DNA of 64,000 nt, taken from positions 1 to 64,000 of the forward strand of contig NZ_SRPF01000004.1 of NCBI RefSeq assembly GCF_004785685.1, in the 5' to 3' direction. A model generated the notes under the pieces. It did not search any database, was not told the origin of the DNA, and worked only from the letters and a program-made list of their open reading frames with translations. Position 1 is the first letter of the stretch. Each line of letters begins with the position of its first letter. Origin of the DNA: Marinobacter confluentis. GTDB taxonomy: Bacteria > Pseudomonadota > Gammaproteobacteria > Pseudomonadales > Oleiphilaceae. Shown here in pieces: positions 51,530 through 61,574 of the stretch. The translations under genes were made by a program, and so were the position numbers.

Positions 51530-51827
51530 AATGCGGGTCATGCCTCCTTAGAACTGGCGGGAATTCAGGTATTGTTATTATTCACCCTGCTTTCCGTGCG
51601 GGTTTTCATGAATGAGCGGACCTTATAACAAGAAGGCACCGGATCGGCAACTGGAATCAGTATAGACCAGATCGCTGATCCTGCCCTGTCCTGCCCTGCC
51701 CACATGGATCAGGCCAGCGCCCCTTCAAATTGGTGACCGGCCCGATACCGGGCGTACTGCCTCACACTTGAACGATATGCTAGCATCCTTGACCAGTTGA
51801 CCCTGAACGGATTGGAGCGAAAAACCG
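51530..51827. other. Divergent crp / osmC intergenic region
   Basis: There is no gene in this gap. It has a short tandem repeat (CCTGCCCTGT, CCTGCCCTGC near 51681-51701), a GCCCG-ATA-CCGGGC symmetry near 51744-51758, and AT-rich DNA near 51575-51630 that probably carries the crp promoter. No TGTGA-N6-TCACA CRP site is seen. Confidence 0.5.
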
Positions 51828-52247
51828 ATGAAAGCAACCATTGACTGGACCGGCGACGCCGGCTTCAAGGCCACCAGCGGCAGTGGCCATGCGGTTCAGG
51901 TGGACGGGCCACCGGATCACGGCGGCAAAAACCAGGGGCCACGCCCCATGGAGTTGGTATTGATGGGCCTGGGCGCCTGCTCGTCGTTCGACGTTATGAG
52001 CATTCTTAAAAGGAGCCGGCAGGACGTCACTGACTGCCACACCGAACTGGAAGCGGAACGGGCGGACGCAGTCCCCTCGGTCTTCACCGCAATCCATCTG
52101 CATTTTGTGGTCACCGGCCACGACCTGAAAGAGAACCTGGTCAAACGCGCTGTCAGCCTGTCGGCTGAAAAATACTGTTCAGCGTCTATCATGCTGGGAA
52201 AGGCCGGGGTAGAAATTACCCACAGTTACGAGGTCCGGGCTGCATAG
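51828..52247 (+). CDS. OsmC family protein (YhfA-like)
   Basis: The 139-aa protein has the two conserved Cys regions GLGACSSFDVM and KYCSASIMLGKAG of the OsmC/Ohr superfamily. The gene next to crp is the YhfA class, of poorly known function, possibly peroxide-related. SD GGAGCG. Divergent from crp, as in Pseudomonas and E. coli. Confidence 0.9.
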   Translation: MKATIDWTGDAGFKATSGSGHAVQVDGPPDHGGKNQGPRPMELVLMGLGACSSFDVMSILKRSRQDVTDCHTELEAERADAVPSVFTAIHLHFVVTGHDLKENLVKRAVSLSAEKYCSASIMLGKAGVEITHSYEVRAA

Positions 52248-52386
52248 TCCGGCTGGGCATGGGCGGCCGTGTCATCGGGAAATTACGGATGCGTCGGCCG
52301 GGCCACACACTACCCATTTGGCACACCAATGTGCATAATACGCGGCTTTCTTAGCCGGTCTGCGTAGAGTGGCAGCTTAATTCATT

Positions 52387-52402
52387 TCCGGATTTATCCG
52401 GA
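52387..52402. promoter_or_regulatory. Inverted repeat TCCGGAT-TT-ATCCGGA upstream of speD
   Basis: A perfect 7-2-7 inverted repeat is 33 bp before the speD ATG and close to a very strong SD (GGAGGGAGG). It may be an operator or a leader hairpin. No polyamine riboswitch-like element is recognised. Confidence 0.35.
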
Positions 52403-52434
52403 CCCCTGTCCGAACCCTTGGAGGGAGGCTGAAC

Positions 52435-53226
52435 ATGGAATCCAAACTACAGCTTCATGGTTTTAACAACCTGACCAAATCGCTGAGTTTCAACATCTAT
52501 GACATCTGTTACGCGCAGACCGAAGAACAGCGTAAAGCCTACATTGATTACATCGACGAGATGTACAACGCCGAGCGCCTGACCCAGATCCTGTCTGATG
52601 TGGTCAAGATCATCGGCGCCAATATCCTTAACATCGCGCGCCAGGACTACGAGCCCCATGGTGCGTCAGTGACCATGCTGATCGCTGAACATGAAATCAG
52701 CGAGGGCGAGCCGGATAATGAAGAGTCCCCGGGCCCGCTGCCGGACACCATTCTGGCCCACCTGGACAAGAGCCATGTGACGGTGCACACCTATCCGGAA
52801 AGCCATCCTTACGAAGGCATCAGCACCTTCCGGGCCGACATCGACGTGTCTACCTGCGGCCTGATCTCGCCATTGAAGGTACTGAACTACCTGATCCACA
52901 GCTTCGATTCCGATGTGGTCACCGTTGATTACCGGGTGCGTGGATTTACCCGCGACGTCGATGGCCGGAAGCACTACATCGACCACGACATCAACTCGAT
53001 CCAGAACTATCTGACCGAGGACACTCAGAACGCCTACCAGATGATTGACGTCAACGTGTATCAGGAAAACCTGTTCCACACCAAGATGATGCTCAAGAAC
53101 TTCAAGCTGGATAACTACGTGTTCGGAGTGAACGCTGACGATCTGGAACCGCAGGAAGCCCAGTCCATCGAGGACCGCCTGCGCCGGGAAATGCTCGAGA
53201 TTTTCTACTCCCGTAACGTCGAATAG
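52435..53226 (+). CDS. speD: S-adenosylmethionine decarboxylase proenzyme
   Basis: The 263-aa proenzyme has the self-cleavage site [13 protein letters not shown], where Ser113 becomes the pyruvoyl group, and [16 protein letters not shown]. It makes decarboxylated SAM for spermidine. It is the E. coli-type long form (264 aa). Strong SD and own terminator downstream. Confidence 0.96.
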   Translation: MESKLQLHGFNNLTKSLSFNIYDICYAQTEEQRKAYIDYIDEMYNAERLTQILSDVVKIIGANILNIARQDYEPHGASVTMLIAEHEISEGEPDNEESPGPLPDTILAHLDKSHVTVHTYPESHPYEGISTFRADIDVSTCGLISPLKVLNYLIHSFDSDVVTVDYRVRGFTRDVDGRKHYIDHDINSIQNYLTEDTQNAYQMIDVNVYQENLFHTKMMLKNFKLDNYVFGVNADDLEPQEAQSIEDRLRREMLEIFYSRNVE

Positions 53227-53237
53227 AACGCCCGGAG

Positions 53238-53289
53238 CGGTTCCGGCCAGCCTTCACAGCCTCCCCCGGCCGGAACCGTCAGTTTTTTT
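53238..53289 (+). terminator. Rho-independent terminator of speD
   Basis: CGGTTCCGGCC (53238-53248) pairs perfectly with GGCCGGAACCG (53268-53278) and is followed by TCAG and seven T. It is 12 bp after the speD stop. Confidence 0.9.
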
Positions 53290-53372
53290 GATGACCCCCT
53301 CCAGATTTCTTCGGTTTATAGTTCCCCTGTATTGGACTGTAATGAATCCATCAACTGAATCAGGAGGCCGCT

Positions 53373-54230
53373 ATGTCACTCAGAACCGTTACCCGCCGAA
53401 TTGCTGCCATGGAAACCTCCGATGGCGCCGGGGTTCGCATCAAGCGCTCATTGGGCCAGAGCCCCCATACCCGGCTTGACCCCTATCTGATGCTGGACGA
53501 GTTCGGCTCGGACGAACCCCAGGATTACATTGCCGGCTTTCCATCCCACCCACATCGCGGCTTTGAAACTGTGACCTATATGATCGAAGGCCACATGCTG
53601 CATGAGGATCATCTGGGTAACCGTGGCAACCTGAAAAATGGCGGAGTTCAGTGGATGACCGCCGGGCGCGGCATTGTCCATTCAGAAATGCCCCAGCAGG
53701 AATCCGGGCAGATGCGGGGGTTTCAGCTGTGGCTGAACCTGCCAGCGGCTGAAAAGATGAAGCCCGCGGGCTACCGCGATATACAGCCAGAGGACATTCC
53801 CGACCTGCGCCTGGGCGATGCCCGGATCAAGCTGGTTGCCGGAACCCTGACGATTGATGGGCAGGCTCGGGAAGGAGCCGTGACCGGTGGGTCAACACAG
53901 CCGCTCTATGCCGATATTCACCTACCGGCAAACGGCGAGGTTCAGGTGCCAGTAGCAGATGCACTGGCAGGACTGGTGTACCTGTACGAGGGTGCCGCTG
54001 CACTGAACACTGAAACTGGCCCGGAAGACCTGACCCGGTCAACCGCGCACGTCCTGTCGGAAGGCGATAGCATCAGCCTGCGTGCAGGCGCAGAAGGCGC
54101 CCGTTTGCTGCTGATTGCCGGGCGACCGATTGGCGAGCCGGTGGTTCAGTATGGCCCGTTCGTTATGAACAGCCGCGAGGAAATCGAGCAGACGCTGCAG
54201 GACTATCGTGACGGTCGCCTGACCGCCTGA
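53373..54230 (+). CDS. Pirin family protein
   Basis: The 285-aa bicupin has HPHRGFETVTYMIEGHMLHED with the metal ligands, QWMTAGRGIVHSEMP and the C-terminal ESREEIEQTLQDYRDG of pirins. Bacterial pirins can be quercetinases or redox regulators; which applies is unknown. SD is AGGAGG. Confidence 0.9.
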   Translation: MSLRTVTRRIAAMETSDGAGVRIKRSLGQSPHTRLDPYLMLDEFGSDEPQDYIAGFPSHPHRGFETVTYMIEGHMLHEDHLGNRGNLKNGGVQWMTAGRGIVHSEMPQQESGQMRGFQLWLNLPAAEKMKPAGYRDIQPEDIPDLRLGDARIKLVAGTLTIDGQAREGAVTGGSTQPLYADIHLPANGEVQVPVADALAGLVYLYEGAAALNTETGPEDLTRSTAHVLSEGDSISLRAGAEGARLLLIAGRPIGEPVVQYGPFVMNSREEIEQTLQDYRDGRLTA

Positions 54231-54261
54231 GGCAGGTCAGCAAAACCCAGGCAAGTGGCGC

Positions 54262-55128
54262 TCAGGCGAAGGGCTTGTGCGCCATCAGTTCGAGCACCAT
54301 CGGGCGCATGATCAGGTCCATGGCCAGTGACAGCTTGGTGCCGGGAATGACCAGGGTGTCGTAGCGGGACAGATGGCTGCCGGCAATCATCTGCAGCAGG
54401 TAGGGGAAGTCCACCTCCGAAGACTCCCGGAAACGGATCACCACCATACTCTCGTCTTCCGTGGGCACATCGCGCACGACGAACGGGTTGGAGGTATCCA
54501 CCAGGGGAATGCGCTGGAAGTTCACGTGCGTGTGCGCAAACTGCGGCACGATGTCGTGAACGTAATCATCCATCCGGTTGATGATGGTTTCCACAACGGC
54601 GTCCTGGGAATAGCCCCGTTTGTGGGTGTCCCGGTGAATCTTCTGGATCCACTCCAGATTGACAATGGGTACCACGCCCACCAGCAGGTCCACATACTGG
54701 GCAATGTTGTAGCTCTCGCTGATAACCCCGCCATGCAGACCTTCGTAGAACAGCAGGTCAGTGTCCGGTGCCAGCGGCCCCCAGGGCGTGAAGGTGCCGG
54801 GCTTGTGGCCGGCCTCAACCAGCCGGCGATCTTCATCATGCACATACTGGCGGAACTGGCCGTTGCCGGTGTGGCCGTAGTCATGAAAGAGGGCTTCCAG
54901 CCGGTCGATATGATTGGCCGCCAGCGCAAAGTGGTTGCGCTCACCAAACTGACCCTTGGCGGCCAGGCGAGCCATCTGGGCGCGGTTGTAGCGGTGAAAA
55001 CTGTCACCGCCCACCATGGCGGCATGCAGACCTTCACTGGCGAATAACCGACGGAAGATGCGGCCGGTTGTCGTGGTGCCAGCCCCGGAGGACCCGGTAA
55101 CCGCTATGATCGGGTGACGTTTGGACAT
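54262..55128 (-). CDS. prkB: Phosphoribulokinase PrkB-like
   Basis: The 288-aa P-loop kinase starts with HPIIAVTGSSGAGTTTTG (the Thr instead of Lys at the P-loop is seen in E. coli PrkB too), then GGDSFHRYNRA, DLLFYEGLHGG and RMDDYVHDIVPQF. No RuBisCO genes are near, so a Calvin cycle is not implied. It starts 10 bp after the stop of the big signalling protein gene and is probably co-transcribed with it. Confidence 0.88.
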   Translation of the reverse strand: MSKRHPIIAVTGSSGAGTTTTGRIFRRLFASEGLHAAMVGGDSFHRYNRAQMARLAAKGQFGERNHFALAANHIDRLEALFHDYGHTGNGQFRQYVHDEDRRLVEAGHKPGTFTPWGPLAPDTDLLFYEGLHGGVISESYNIAQYVDLLVGVVPIVNLEWIQKIHRDTHKRGYSQDAVVETIINRMDDYVHDIVPQFAHTHVNFQRIPLVDTSNPFVVRDVPTEDESMVVIRFRESSEVDFPYLLQMIAGSHLSRYDTLVIPGTKLSLAMDLIMRPMVLELMAHKPFA

Positions 55129-55138
55129 GGCGAAAACT

Positions 55139-58100
55139 TCAGTCGAGGCTGCTCAGCAGTCTGGGTTTCTCGATAACAAAACCCTGAGCATAATCAGCGC
55201 CCAGGCCTGTCAGGGTATCCAGCACTGTACGGGTTTCCACCTGAGACGCAATCACCTCACGCTTCATGTAATGCGCCATATCGATCATCGATTTGACCAT
55301 GGCCCTGTCGGTTTCGCTCTTGTCCAGCTCACGGGTGAAGGCGCTGTCGAGCTTGATCAGGTCCACCGGCAGGCTGCGCAGGAATTGGAATGAGGTTGGC
55401 CCGGTGCCGAAGTCTCCCAGGCAGAACCGGCAACCCAGCTCTTTCATTTCCTCAACAAACTCGGAAATACTCTGCAGGTCGTTGATGGCAGAAGCTTCGG
55501 TGATTTCGAACCAGAGCCGCTCAATGGGCGCGTCCTTCTGGCTCAGTTTGTCGTAGATGAATTCCATCAGCGACTGATCGTTCAGCGAGTGCCCCGACAG
55601 GTTAATGCAGATGCCGCCCATATGGGCCGGGTCCGGCGCCTTGTCTCGCAGCCAGTCCAGCACGTGGCCTACCACCCAGCGGTCTACCGCCTGCATGCGG
55701 TCATAGCGCTCCGCCATACGCACGAAATCCTTGCCGGTAATCAGGTTACCGGTGTCGTCATACATACTGATCAGAATTTCATACTGGGGCGACATGATGG
55801 TGTCCGCGTGCAGCGGTATCATTTTCTGACATCGCAAAAGCATCCGCTCTTCGTTCAGGTCGCCCAGGCTGGCAACCTTGGCGGCAATCTGGTCCTGTCG
55901 CGCCTGGTCGTGTGCATCAAGAGAGTATTCGATGACCTTGCCATGACCGCGTTTTTTCGCGCTTTTCATGGCCTCTTCGGACGCTTTCAGCCAGCGCTCG
56001 GCATCTGCCAGCCCAGGCAGCTCGGCGGCCAGGCCGGCACTGGCTGAGAGGTGATAGATGCCGGTATCAAACTTGAATTCGGTTTTCTCGATGGCGTCGA
56101 CAATACCCCGGGCACCTTCGAGGGCATTCTCCGCCGGTAACATCAGGGCAAACTCGTTACCCGACAGACGGGCCAGGGGCATACCATCACCCACATGACT
56201 GCGCAGGATGTCTGCCACCTGCTTCAGGGCCTGGTCACCGGCCTGATAGCCGGCGGTGTCGTTCAGCAGCCGGAACTGTCGCAGGTCCAGCCGCACCAGA
56301 GCACGCTCGTCTTCGCGGATAACCAGCTGCTGCTCGAGCATACGCTCGAATTCCCGGCGGCCCAGCAGACCGGTCAGATCATCGTGGGTGGACGCCCAGG
56401 AAAGCTGGTCATAGACCTTTTTCACCATTCGATCAATGCTTTCATCCACCAGCGGCCGTTCGTACTGGCTGTCTGGCACAATCACGCCCTTACGCATCTG
56501 CTGAGCCAGGGCTTCCAGTTCAAGTTCAACCACTCTCATGCCCTGATGGTTCACAAACACAAACCGGCTAAAGCCACGGGCCACCCAAACCAGGCGGATA
56601 TACTGGGGATCATCAGGCTTGTCCTGATCCCGCATCCAGTCACCGGTGCGCAACTGCTGGGCGCGGTTTACCCAGCGCTGCAGGCTGCGCTGTTCGCGCT
56701 CCGACAGAGTCTTCTCGCTCGTCTCCTTGGACCGCGACAGCGGCATTTCCACCATCTCAACCGGATGGGCCGGGCCACGCACCAGGAACTGCTTGAGTTC
56801 GTCACGAATCTGCGACGACGGCATATGGTTGCTGGAGATCGAAGACAGCCCGTCCTGAATCACCCGCAGTAATTCCGGCAGGTTGATATTGCTCTGGGGG
56901 TCCTCGGCGAACGTCATCAGCGAATCGATAACCGACAGATAATCCTGCCAGAGTGGGCTTTCTTCCCCCTGCCGTATCCAGGTCAGAGAAAGCAGATCCC
57001 GCCAACCGCCGTCCAGCAGGCTCATGACTGCACGGGGTACTGAGCGCCCGCCCAGCTTCTGGTCCAGAACCCGTGTGACTGCCTGCTTGGATTCCGCGAC
57101 TTTCTGGGCACCTTCGGCTGCGGCGGTTACCCGCTCTACATTGCGGCGGTACACCAGGTTCTGACGGTCGATCAGCATGTCCAGCTCGCCGACAGCGCTG
57201 TCGAAAACGCCGGTGTCCTGTTCGAAATCGGCGCTGATGCGCTGAATCAGCTCGTCGATGCGCCGCTGAACCACCGGGTTGATGCGCCCACCTTTGACAC
57301 CGAGTTGCGCCAGACGATCCATCACGCCGCGCACCGGGCTGTCTCTGTCTTCAAAGAATTCCGGGTCACGCATGACCACCTTCAGCACCGGTACTTCCAG
57401 CGCACGCATACGTTCCCGCGCGTATTCGCTCAATTTCGGGCTTTCAACCACGCTGCTGAAAAAACGGTCGACCACATCCACTGTTGCCTGCTGCTCTTCC
57501 CCCAGGGCGTGCCTGCCGCTCTCCTTGACCCGCTCGATCACCCTTTCTTTCAGCGTGGTTCCGGCTTCTGCAGGAACGGTTTCCACCTGCATCTGCTGCA
57601 GCTGTTTATGAAACTCGCCAGCGGAAAGCTCGCGGGCACCGGGCTCGAAGGCAACCGGCTCCGGGTCGCCCCTGGCGATGCGGCTTGAAGACAAGGTGCC
57701 CAGAAGACTTCTCACCGTGGCAAATGCGGTTTGGGCGGCGGACGAATAGCCACGGAATTCAGCAGACGACCGATGCCCCGGAAACCGTTTTCGAAAAGCC
57801 GATTCCCTGGGCTGGGCCGCCTGGCCTTCCTGCCCGGCCGCCCGGGCTGACGCCGCCGCCCCTGGGCTGTCGGCCGGCCCGGCGGACGATACGGCTTTGG
57901 CCTCCGGTTGTGCTTGAGATTTCGTCTCTGCTTTGGCCTCAGGTTTTAAAGGCGTCTGCTCACTGAGGTATTTGCTCAGATCCAGGTCCGGCAGCACACC
58001 GTGACGGATCAGAATATTATTGAGCTCCTGGTACATGGGTTCCAGATTTTTGAGCACGACTCGATCAAACACCCGCAGGCAGATTTTTTCCACGTCGCGG

Positions 58101-58945
58101 CTTGCTTTCAACTGGCTTAGCCCGGCATGAAAGGCCTCACAGACCAGCGCTGGCCCCAGCGGGTTATGATGTCCGGTAGCGTTGGACACCCCCAGTTTGT
58201 CGAGCCGCAGTTTGAGCTGCAGCAGATCCCCGCGGTACTGGGTATCGGCCTTGGTCACCATTACCCGCAGAGTCAGCCAGTCCTCAAACTCGCCCTTGTC
58301 AACAACAGAGAGCTCGGCGCCCGGCGCGCCCCGGGGAGCCGGTTTTAGCGGTGATTCCAGGCTTTTTGCCATCTGGTGCCAGATAATCCGCTGGCGAGCT
58401 TCAAGCTGACCGGATGCATCCATCAGTTCGTTGGCCTGCTGGTTGTTACCGGCTTTCTGGGCAGCCTCTTTCAGGCTGGAAACCATTTCCACCAGAGCTG
58501 TGTCCATTAAGGGCTCAATGAACTGGATAACCGCTTTGGCAGCCTGATGCAGTACAAACTGGATCCGGTCACTGGGGGCTTTCAGTGATACCCGCCCCTG
58601 GTCGCGATTGGCACCGACCTGGGCAAGCATGGCGTTGATGGCTTCGGTATTGGGCCGGGTGAAACTGACCCCCATGGCACCGTCGATACGGCGGCGCACG
58701 TCCACATGCAACTCATGGAGCTTGCGCCCGTCGGTACTGCGAAAACGGACTCTGAGATCCTTGGCGGATTTGTTCTGAAGCAGTTGATCGAGCTTACGGG
58801 AGGTATCGCCAGAATAGCGAACGAACAGTCCTTCCGCGCAGAAGTCTGCAATCTGACAGGGCAGGGTCTGGCCATTGCCCAGATCAAGTTGGGCCGCAAG
58901 TTTTATCGGTTTGCGGGTACTCGAACGACGTTCTTTCGGATCCAT
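55139..58945 (-). CDS. PilZ-DUF1631-GGDEF-EAL protein with degenerate catalytic motifs
   Basis: The 1268-aa cytoplasmic protein has an N-terminal PilZ domain (RRSSTRKPIKLAA.. as RxxxR, with DFCAEG), a long DUF1631 domain (about 150-780), a GGDEF domain near 860-1010 (DDLTGLLGRREFERML) and EAL near 1040-1260. The GGDEF signature reads SGNEF (near residue 928). In EAL, the ExLxR motif reads EILIS (near 1055), and the DDFGTG motif reads GDFGTG (near 1178), so both active sites look impaired. It is likely a c-di-GMP receptor or scaffold rather than an enzyme. prkB follows by 10 bp. Confidence 0.88.
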   Translation of the reverse strand: MDPKERRSSTRKPIKLAAQLDLGNGQTLPCQIADFCAEGLFVRYSGDTSRKLDQLLQNKSAKDLRVRFRSTDGRKLHELHVDVRRRIDGAMGVSFTRPNTEAINAMLAQVGANRDQGRVSLKAPSDRIQFVLHQAAKAVIQFIEPLMDTALVEMVSSLKEAAQKAGNNQQANELMDASGQLEARQRIIWHQMAKSLESPLKPAPRGAPGAELSVVDKGEFEDWLTLRVMVTKADTQYRGDLLQLKLRLDKLGVSNATGHHNPLGPALVCEAFHAGLSQLKASRDVEKICLRVFDRVVLKNLEPMYQELNNILIRHGVLPDLDLSKYLSEQTPLKPEAKAETKSQAQPEAKAVSSAGPADSPGAAASARAAGQEGQAAQPRESAFRKRFPGHRSSAEFRGYSSAAQTAFATVRSLLGTLSSSRIARGDPEPVAFEPGARELSAGEFHKQLQQMQVETVPAEAGTTLKERVIERVKESGRHALGEEQQATVDVVDRFFSSVVESPKLSEYARERMRALEVPVLKVVMRDPEFFEDRDSPVRGVMDRLAQLGVKGGRINPVVQRRIDELIQRISADFEQDTGVFDSAVGELDMLIDRQNLVYRRNVERVTAAAEGAQKVAESKQAVTRVLDQKLGGRSVPRAVMSLLDGGWRDLLSLTWIRQGEESPLWQDYLSVIDSLMTFAEDPQSNINLPELLRVIQDGLSSISSNHMPSSQIRDELKQFLVRGPAHPVEMVEMPLSRSKETSEKTLSEREQRSLQRWVNRAQQLRTGDWMRDQDKPDDPQYIRLVWVARGFSRFVFVNHQGMRVVELELEALAQQMRKGVIVPDSQYERPLVDESIDRMVKKVYDQLSWASTHDDLTGLLGRREFERMLEQQLVIREDERALVRLDLRQFRLLNDTAGYQAGDQALKQVADILRSHVGDGMPLARLSGNEFALMLPAENALEGARGIVDAIEKTEFKFDTGIYHLSASAGLAAELPGLADAERWLKASEEAMKSAKKRGHGKVIEYSLDAHDQARQDQIAAKVASLGDLNEERMLLRCQKMIPLHADTIMSPQYEILISMYDDTGNLITGKDFVRMAERYDRMQAVDRWVVGHVLDWLRDKAPDPAHMGGICINLSGHSLNDQSLMEFIYDKLSQKDAPIERLWFEITEASAINDLQSISEFVEEMKELGCRFCLGDFGTGPTSFQFLRSLPVDLIKLDSAFTRELDKSETDRAMVKSMIDMAHYMKREVIASQVETRTVLDTLTGLGADYAQGFVIEKPRLLSSLD

Positions 58946-59124
58946 GAACTACCTGATTATTGGTAACACCGGCGACCCATTTAGGGGTCAGGATTCTAGT
59001 CACCGGCCGGCTTCCCTGAACAGGGTTCCATTACTACGTGATCACCGATGACCGCCGACTGTGATAGCGTAATAATGACACCGTTCCCGCTGGTCCAGCC
59101 AGCTAAAATAGAACCGCCAGACCT

Positions 59125-60207
59125 ATGAACCAGCTTAGTCAGATCTATCCTTTTACGCTACTTATAGTGACGTGTTTCACAATTTTTTCTGGTTGTTCTT
59201 CAATCAGCTACTACCACCAGGCCGCCACCGGCCACCTGTCTCTGATGATGGCGACCGAACCGGTGACAGACTGGCTGGCGGCCCCCGACACCCCCGCACC
59301 TCTGAAACAAAAGCTGCAACTTTCGCAGCAGGCGCGCCGGTTCGCCAGAGACCAACTGAAACTCCCGGTCGGCGACGCATTCACCCAGTATACGGAACTT
59401 GAGCGGCCGTGGGTTCTTGTCAACCTGGTGGCGGTGCCGGAATTCTCACTGGACCCCAACCAGTGGTGCTATCCGTTCATCGGTTGTCAGGCCTATCGGG
59501 GCTACTACGCCATCGAGGATGCCCGGGCCGAGGCCGAAAAATTCGCCAATCAGGGCTACGATATATTCATCGGCGGCGTGACCGCCTATTCCACCCTGGG
59601 CTGGTTCGACGACCCGCTTCACACCGGCTTTACACGATTGTCGGACGCCAGAATGGTAGCGCTGATGTTCCATGAACTCGCCCATCAGGTGGTCTATATC
59701 CCCGAAGACACCGCCTTCAACGAGAGCTTTGCCACCGCCGTTGAACTCGAAGGCCTGCGACTGTGGCTGGAAAAACAGGGTGACACCACCGGTTTTGAAC
59801 AGGCACTGCAACGGCTTAACCAGCGCAATCAGACACTGGCTCTGGTCGAACAGATTGCCGAACAACTAAGACAGCTTTACGAGCAGGCTGAACGGCTGAC
59901 CGACGCTGAAATGCGACAACGCAAAGCAGACCTTTTCAGCCAGCTTCGGGAGGATTATCTGGAGCTTGCTGCAAAGTGGCAAGAGCCGGGGCCCTTCGGC
60001 GAGACGCCCGGGGCACTCAACAACGCCAACCTGGCTTTGTTCCGACAGTACAATCAGCATGTTCCGGCCTTCCGGCAGCTGTTCCGGGACTCCGCAAGGC
60101 AGTTCGATGACTTCTATCAAGCCGTTGAGACCCTCTCAGCCCTGGGCCCAGAGCAACGGGACCGGCGCCTCAAAGCCCTAAACCAGCGGTTTGACGAAAA
60201 CCTTTGA
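59125..60207 (+). CDS. Predicted zinc aminopeptidase lipoprotein (COG4324-like)
   Basis: The 360-aa protein has an N-terminal lipobox IFSGC, then GCQAYRGYYAIEDARAEAEKFA, HTGFTRLSD, the zinc motif HELAHQ in MALMFHELAHQVVYI and the downstream FNESFATAVE with a third ligand Glu. The C-terminal region is helical. It would be anchored in the envelope. The last 30 bp overlap argA on the other strand. Confidence 0.85.
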   Translation: MNQLSQIYPFTLLIVTCFTIFSGCSSISYYHQAATGHLSLMMATEPVTDWLAAPDTPAPLKQKLQLSQQARRFARDQLKLPVGDAFTQYTELERPWVLVNLVAVPEFSLDPNQWCYPFIGCQAYRGYYAIEDARAEAEKFANQGYDIFIGGVTAYSTLGWFDDPLHTGFTRLSDARMVALMFHELAHQVVYIPEDTAFNESFATAVELEGLRLWLEKQGDTTGFEQALQRLNQRNQTLALVEQIAEQLRQLYEQAERLTDAEMRQRKADLFSQLREDYLELAAKWQEPGPFGETPGALNNANLALFRQYNQHVPAFRQLFRDSARQFDDFYQAVETLSALGPEQRDRRLKALNQRFDENL

Positions 60208-61488
60208 TTTGCGCTCAACGTTGTAGGACGCAAGCTTGGGCCCCGGCAACTCCTGAACCGAGGATGGCCGGAAACCCCGCTCCCGGAACCAGTGTTCAGT
60301 CTGGGTAGTCAGCGCGAACAGACGCTCTATGCCATGGCCACGGGCCAGTTTTTCGATCATCGCCAGGATGTCATCACCGCGCCCGGCACGCCGGTAGGCC
60401 TGATCCACCACAAAACAGGACAGCTCACCGGCGCCCTCTTCCGGGTAATGGTGCAGGGCCGCACAACCGACGATGGTGCCGTCCCTTTCTGCCACCACAT
60501 AGCGGCTGATTTCGGTTTCCAGCATTTCCCGGGAACGGCGTACCAGTATGCCCTGTTCTTCCAGGGGCTGTATCAGGCCCAGGATACCGCCAATGTCTTC
60601 GACCCTTGCCTGGCGAATCTGCTCGTAGTTGTCACCGCTGACCAGAGTGCCGGAGCCGTCCCGGGTGAACAGCTCTTCCAGCAGTGCACCGTCCTGCACA
60701 TAGCTGATGATGTGGGCCCGGCGAACGCCTTTGACACAGGCATCGCAGGCGGCCTTCAAAAGGTCGCCGTCATGGCCTTCCACCTTGCCGGCGGACAGAC
60801 GCTCGGTCGCCTGCTTGGCGGTCAGCTCACGGATCAGCGAACCGTCGTCTTCCGGCAGGCCCTGATTCTCGGTGAACATGATCAGTTTTTCTGCCTGCAG
60901 TGCTACCGCCACCTGGCTGCCCACATCCTCGTAGGACAGATTGAAGGCGTCGCCGGTGGGCGAGTATCCCAGGGGTGGTAGCAGCACTATGTGCCCCAGC
61001 TCCAGCAGTTTTTCGATGCCGGCAACGTCGACCCGACGTACCCGGCCGGTATGACCAAAATCGATGCCATCCAGCACACCGACCGGGCGGGCGGTCACGT
61101 AATTTCCGCTGCTGACCCTGATGCGCGCGTTGTGCATGGGTGAATTCACCAGCCCCATGGACAGTTGGCTTTCCAGGTGGGCCCGCAGGCCCCCGATGGC
61201 TTCAAGCACTGGCAACAGCTGGGATTCGGGCGTTACCCGCAGGCCTCGGTGAAACACCGACTCCGCGCCAATGGCGTCCAGCCGCGTCTGAATCTGCGGG
61301 CGGGCGCCGAAGGCCACAACGAGGCGAATGCCCAGGCTGCTCAGCAGGGCAATATCGTGGATGATGTTGATCAGATTGCTGTGGGCAATGGCATCACCGC
61401 CGATGGTCAGCACCACCGTGCGTCCCCGGTGGGCGTTGATATAGGGCGATGAATGACGGAAGCCGTGCAACCATTCGTTCGATTTCAA
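60178..61488 (-). CDS. argA: Amino-acid N-acetyltransferase (N-acetylglutamate synthase)
   Basis: The 436-aa enzyme has an N-terminal amino acid kinase-like domain (VVAFGARPQIQTRL, IVLLPPLGYSPTGDAFNLSYEDVG) for arginine control and a C-terminal GNAT domain (CFVVDQAYRRAGRGDDILAM). It starts arginine synthesis. argE is just upstream by 86 bp on the same strand. Confidence 0.95.
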   Translation of the reverse strand: MKSNEWLHGFRHSSPYINAHRGRTVVLTIGGDAIAHSNLINIIHDIALLSSLGIRLVVAFGARPQIQTRLDAIGAESVFHRGLRVTPESQLLPVLEAIGGLRAHLESQLSMGLVNSPMHNARIRVSSGNYVTARPVGVLDGIDFGHTGRVRRVDVAGIEKLLELGHIVLLPPLGYSPTGDAFNLSYEDVGSQVAVALQAEKLIMFTENQGLPEDDGSLIRELTAKQATERLSAGKVEGHDGDLLKAACDACVKGVRRAHIISYVQDGALLEELFTRDGSGTLVSGDNYEQIRQARVEDIGGILGLIQPLEEQGILVRRSREMLETEISRYVVAERDGTIVGCAALHHYPEEGAGELSCFVVDQAYRRAGRGDDILAMIEKLARGHGIERLFALTTQTEHWFRERGFRPSSVQELPGPKLASYNVERKSKVFVKPLV

Positions 61489-61574
61489 ACTCTTCTCCTG
61501 CGAGTTTTCGGCCTTTGGAGTATGCCGGGTATTGACCGGACCCTCGTTTTACTTCTGAGCTGCCGTCAGGCGGT

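Noticed and set aside
54262..55128. Missing P-loop Lys in the PrkB-like kinase as a sign of inactivity
   Set aside because: The same GSSGAGTTTT sequence is found in E. coli PrkB, so it is a family feature.
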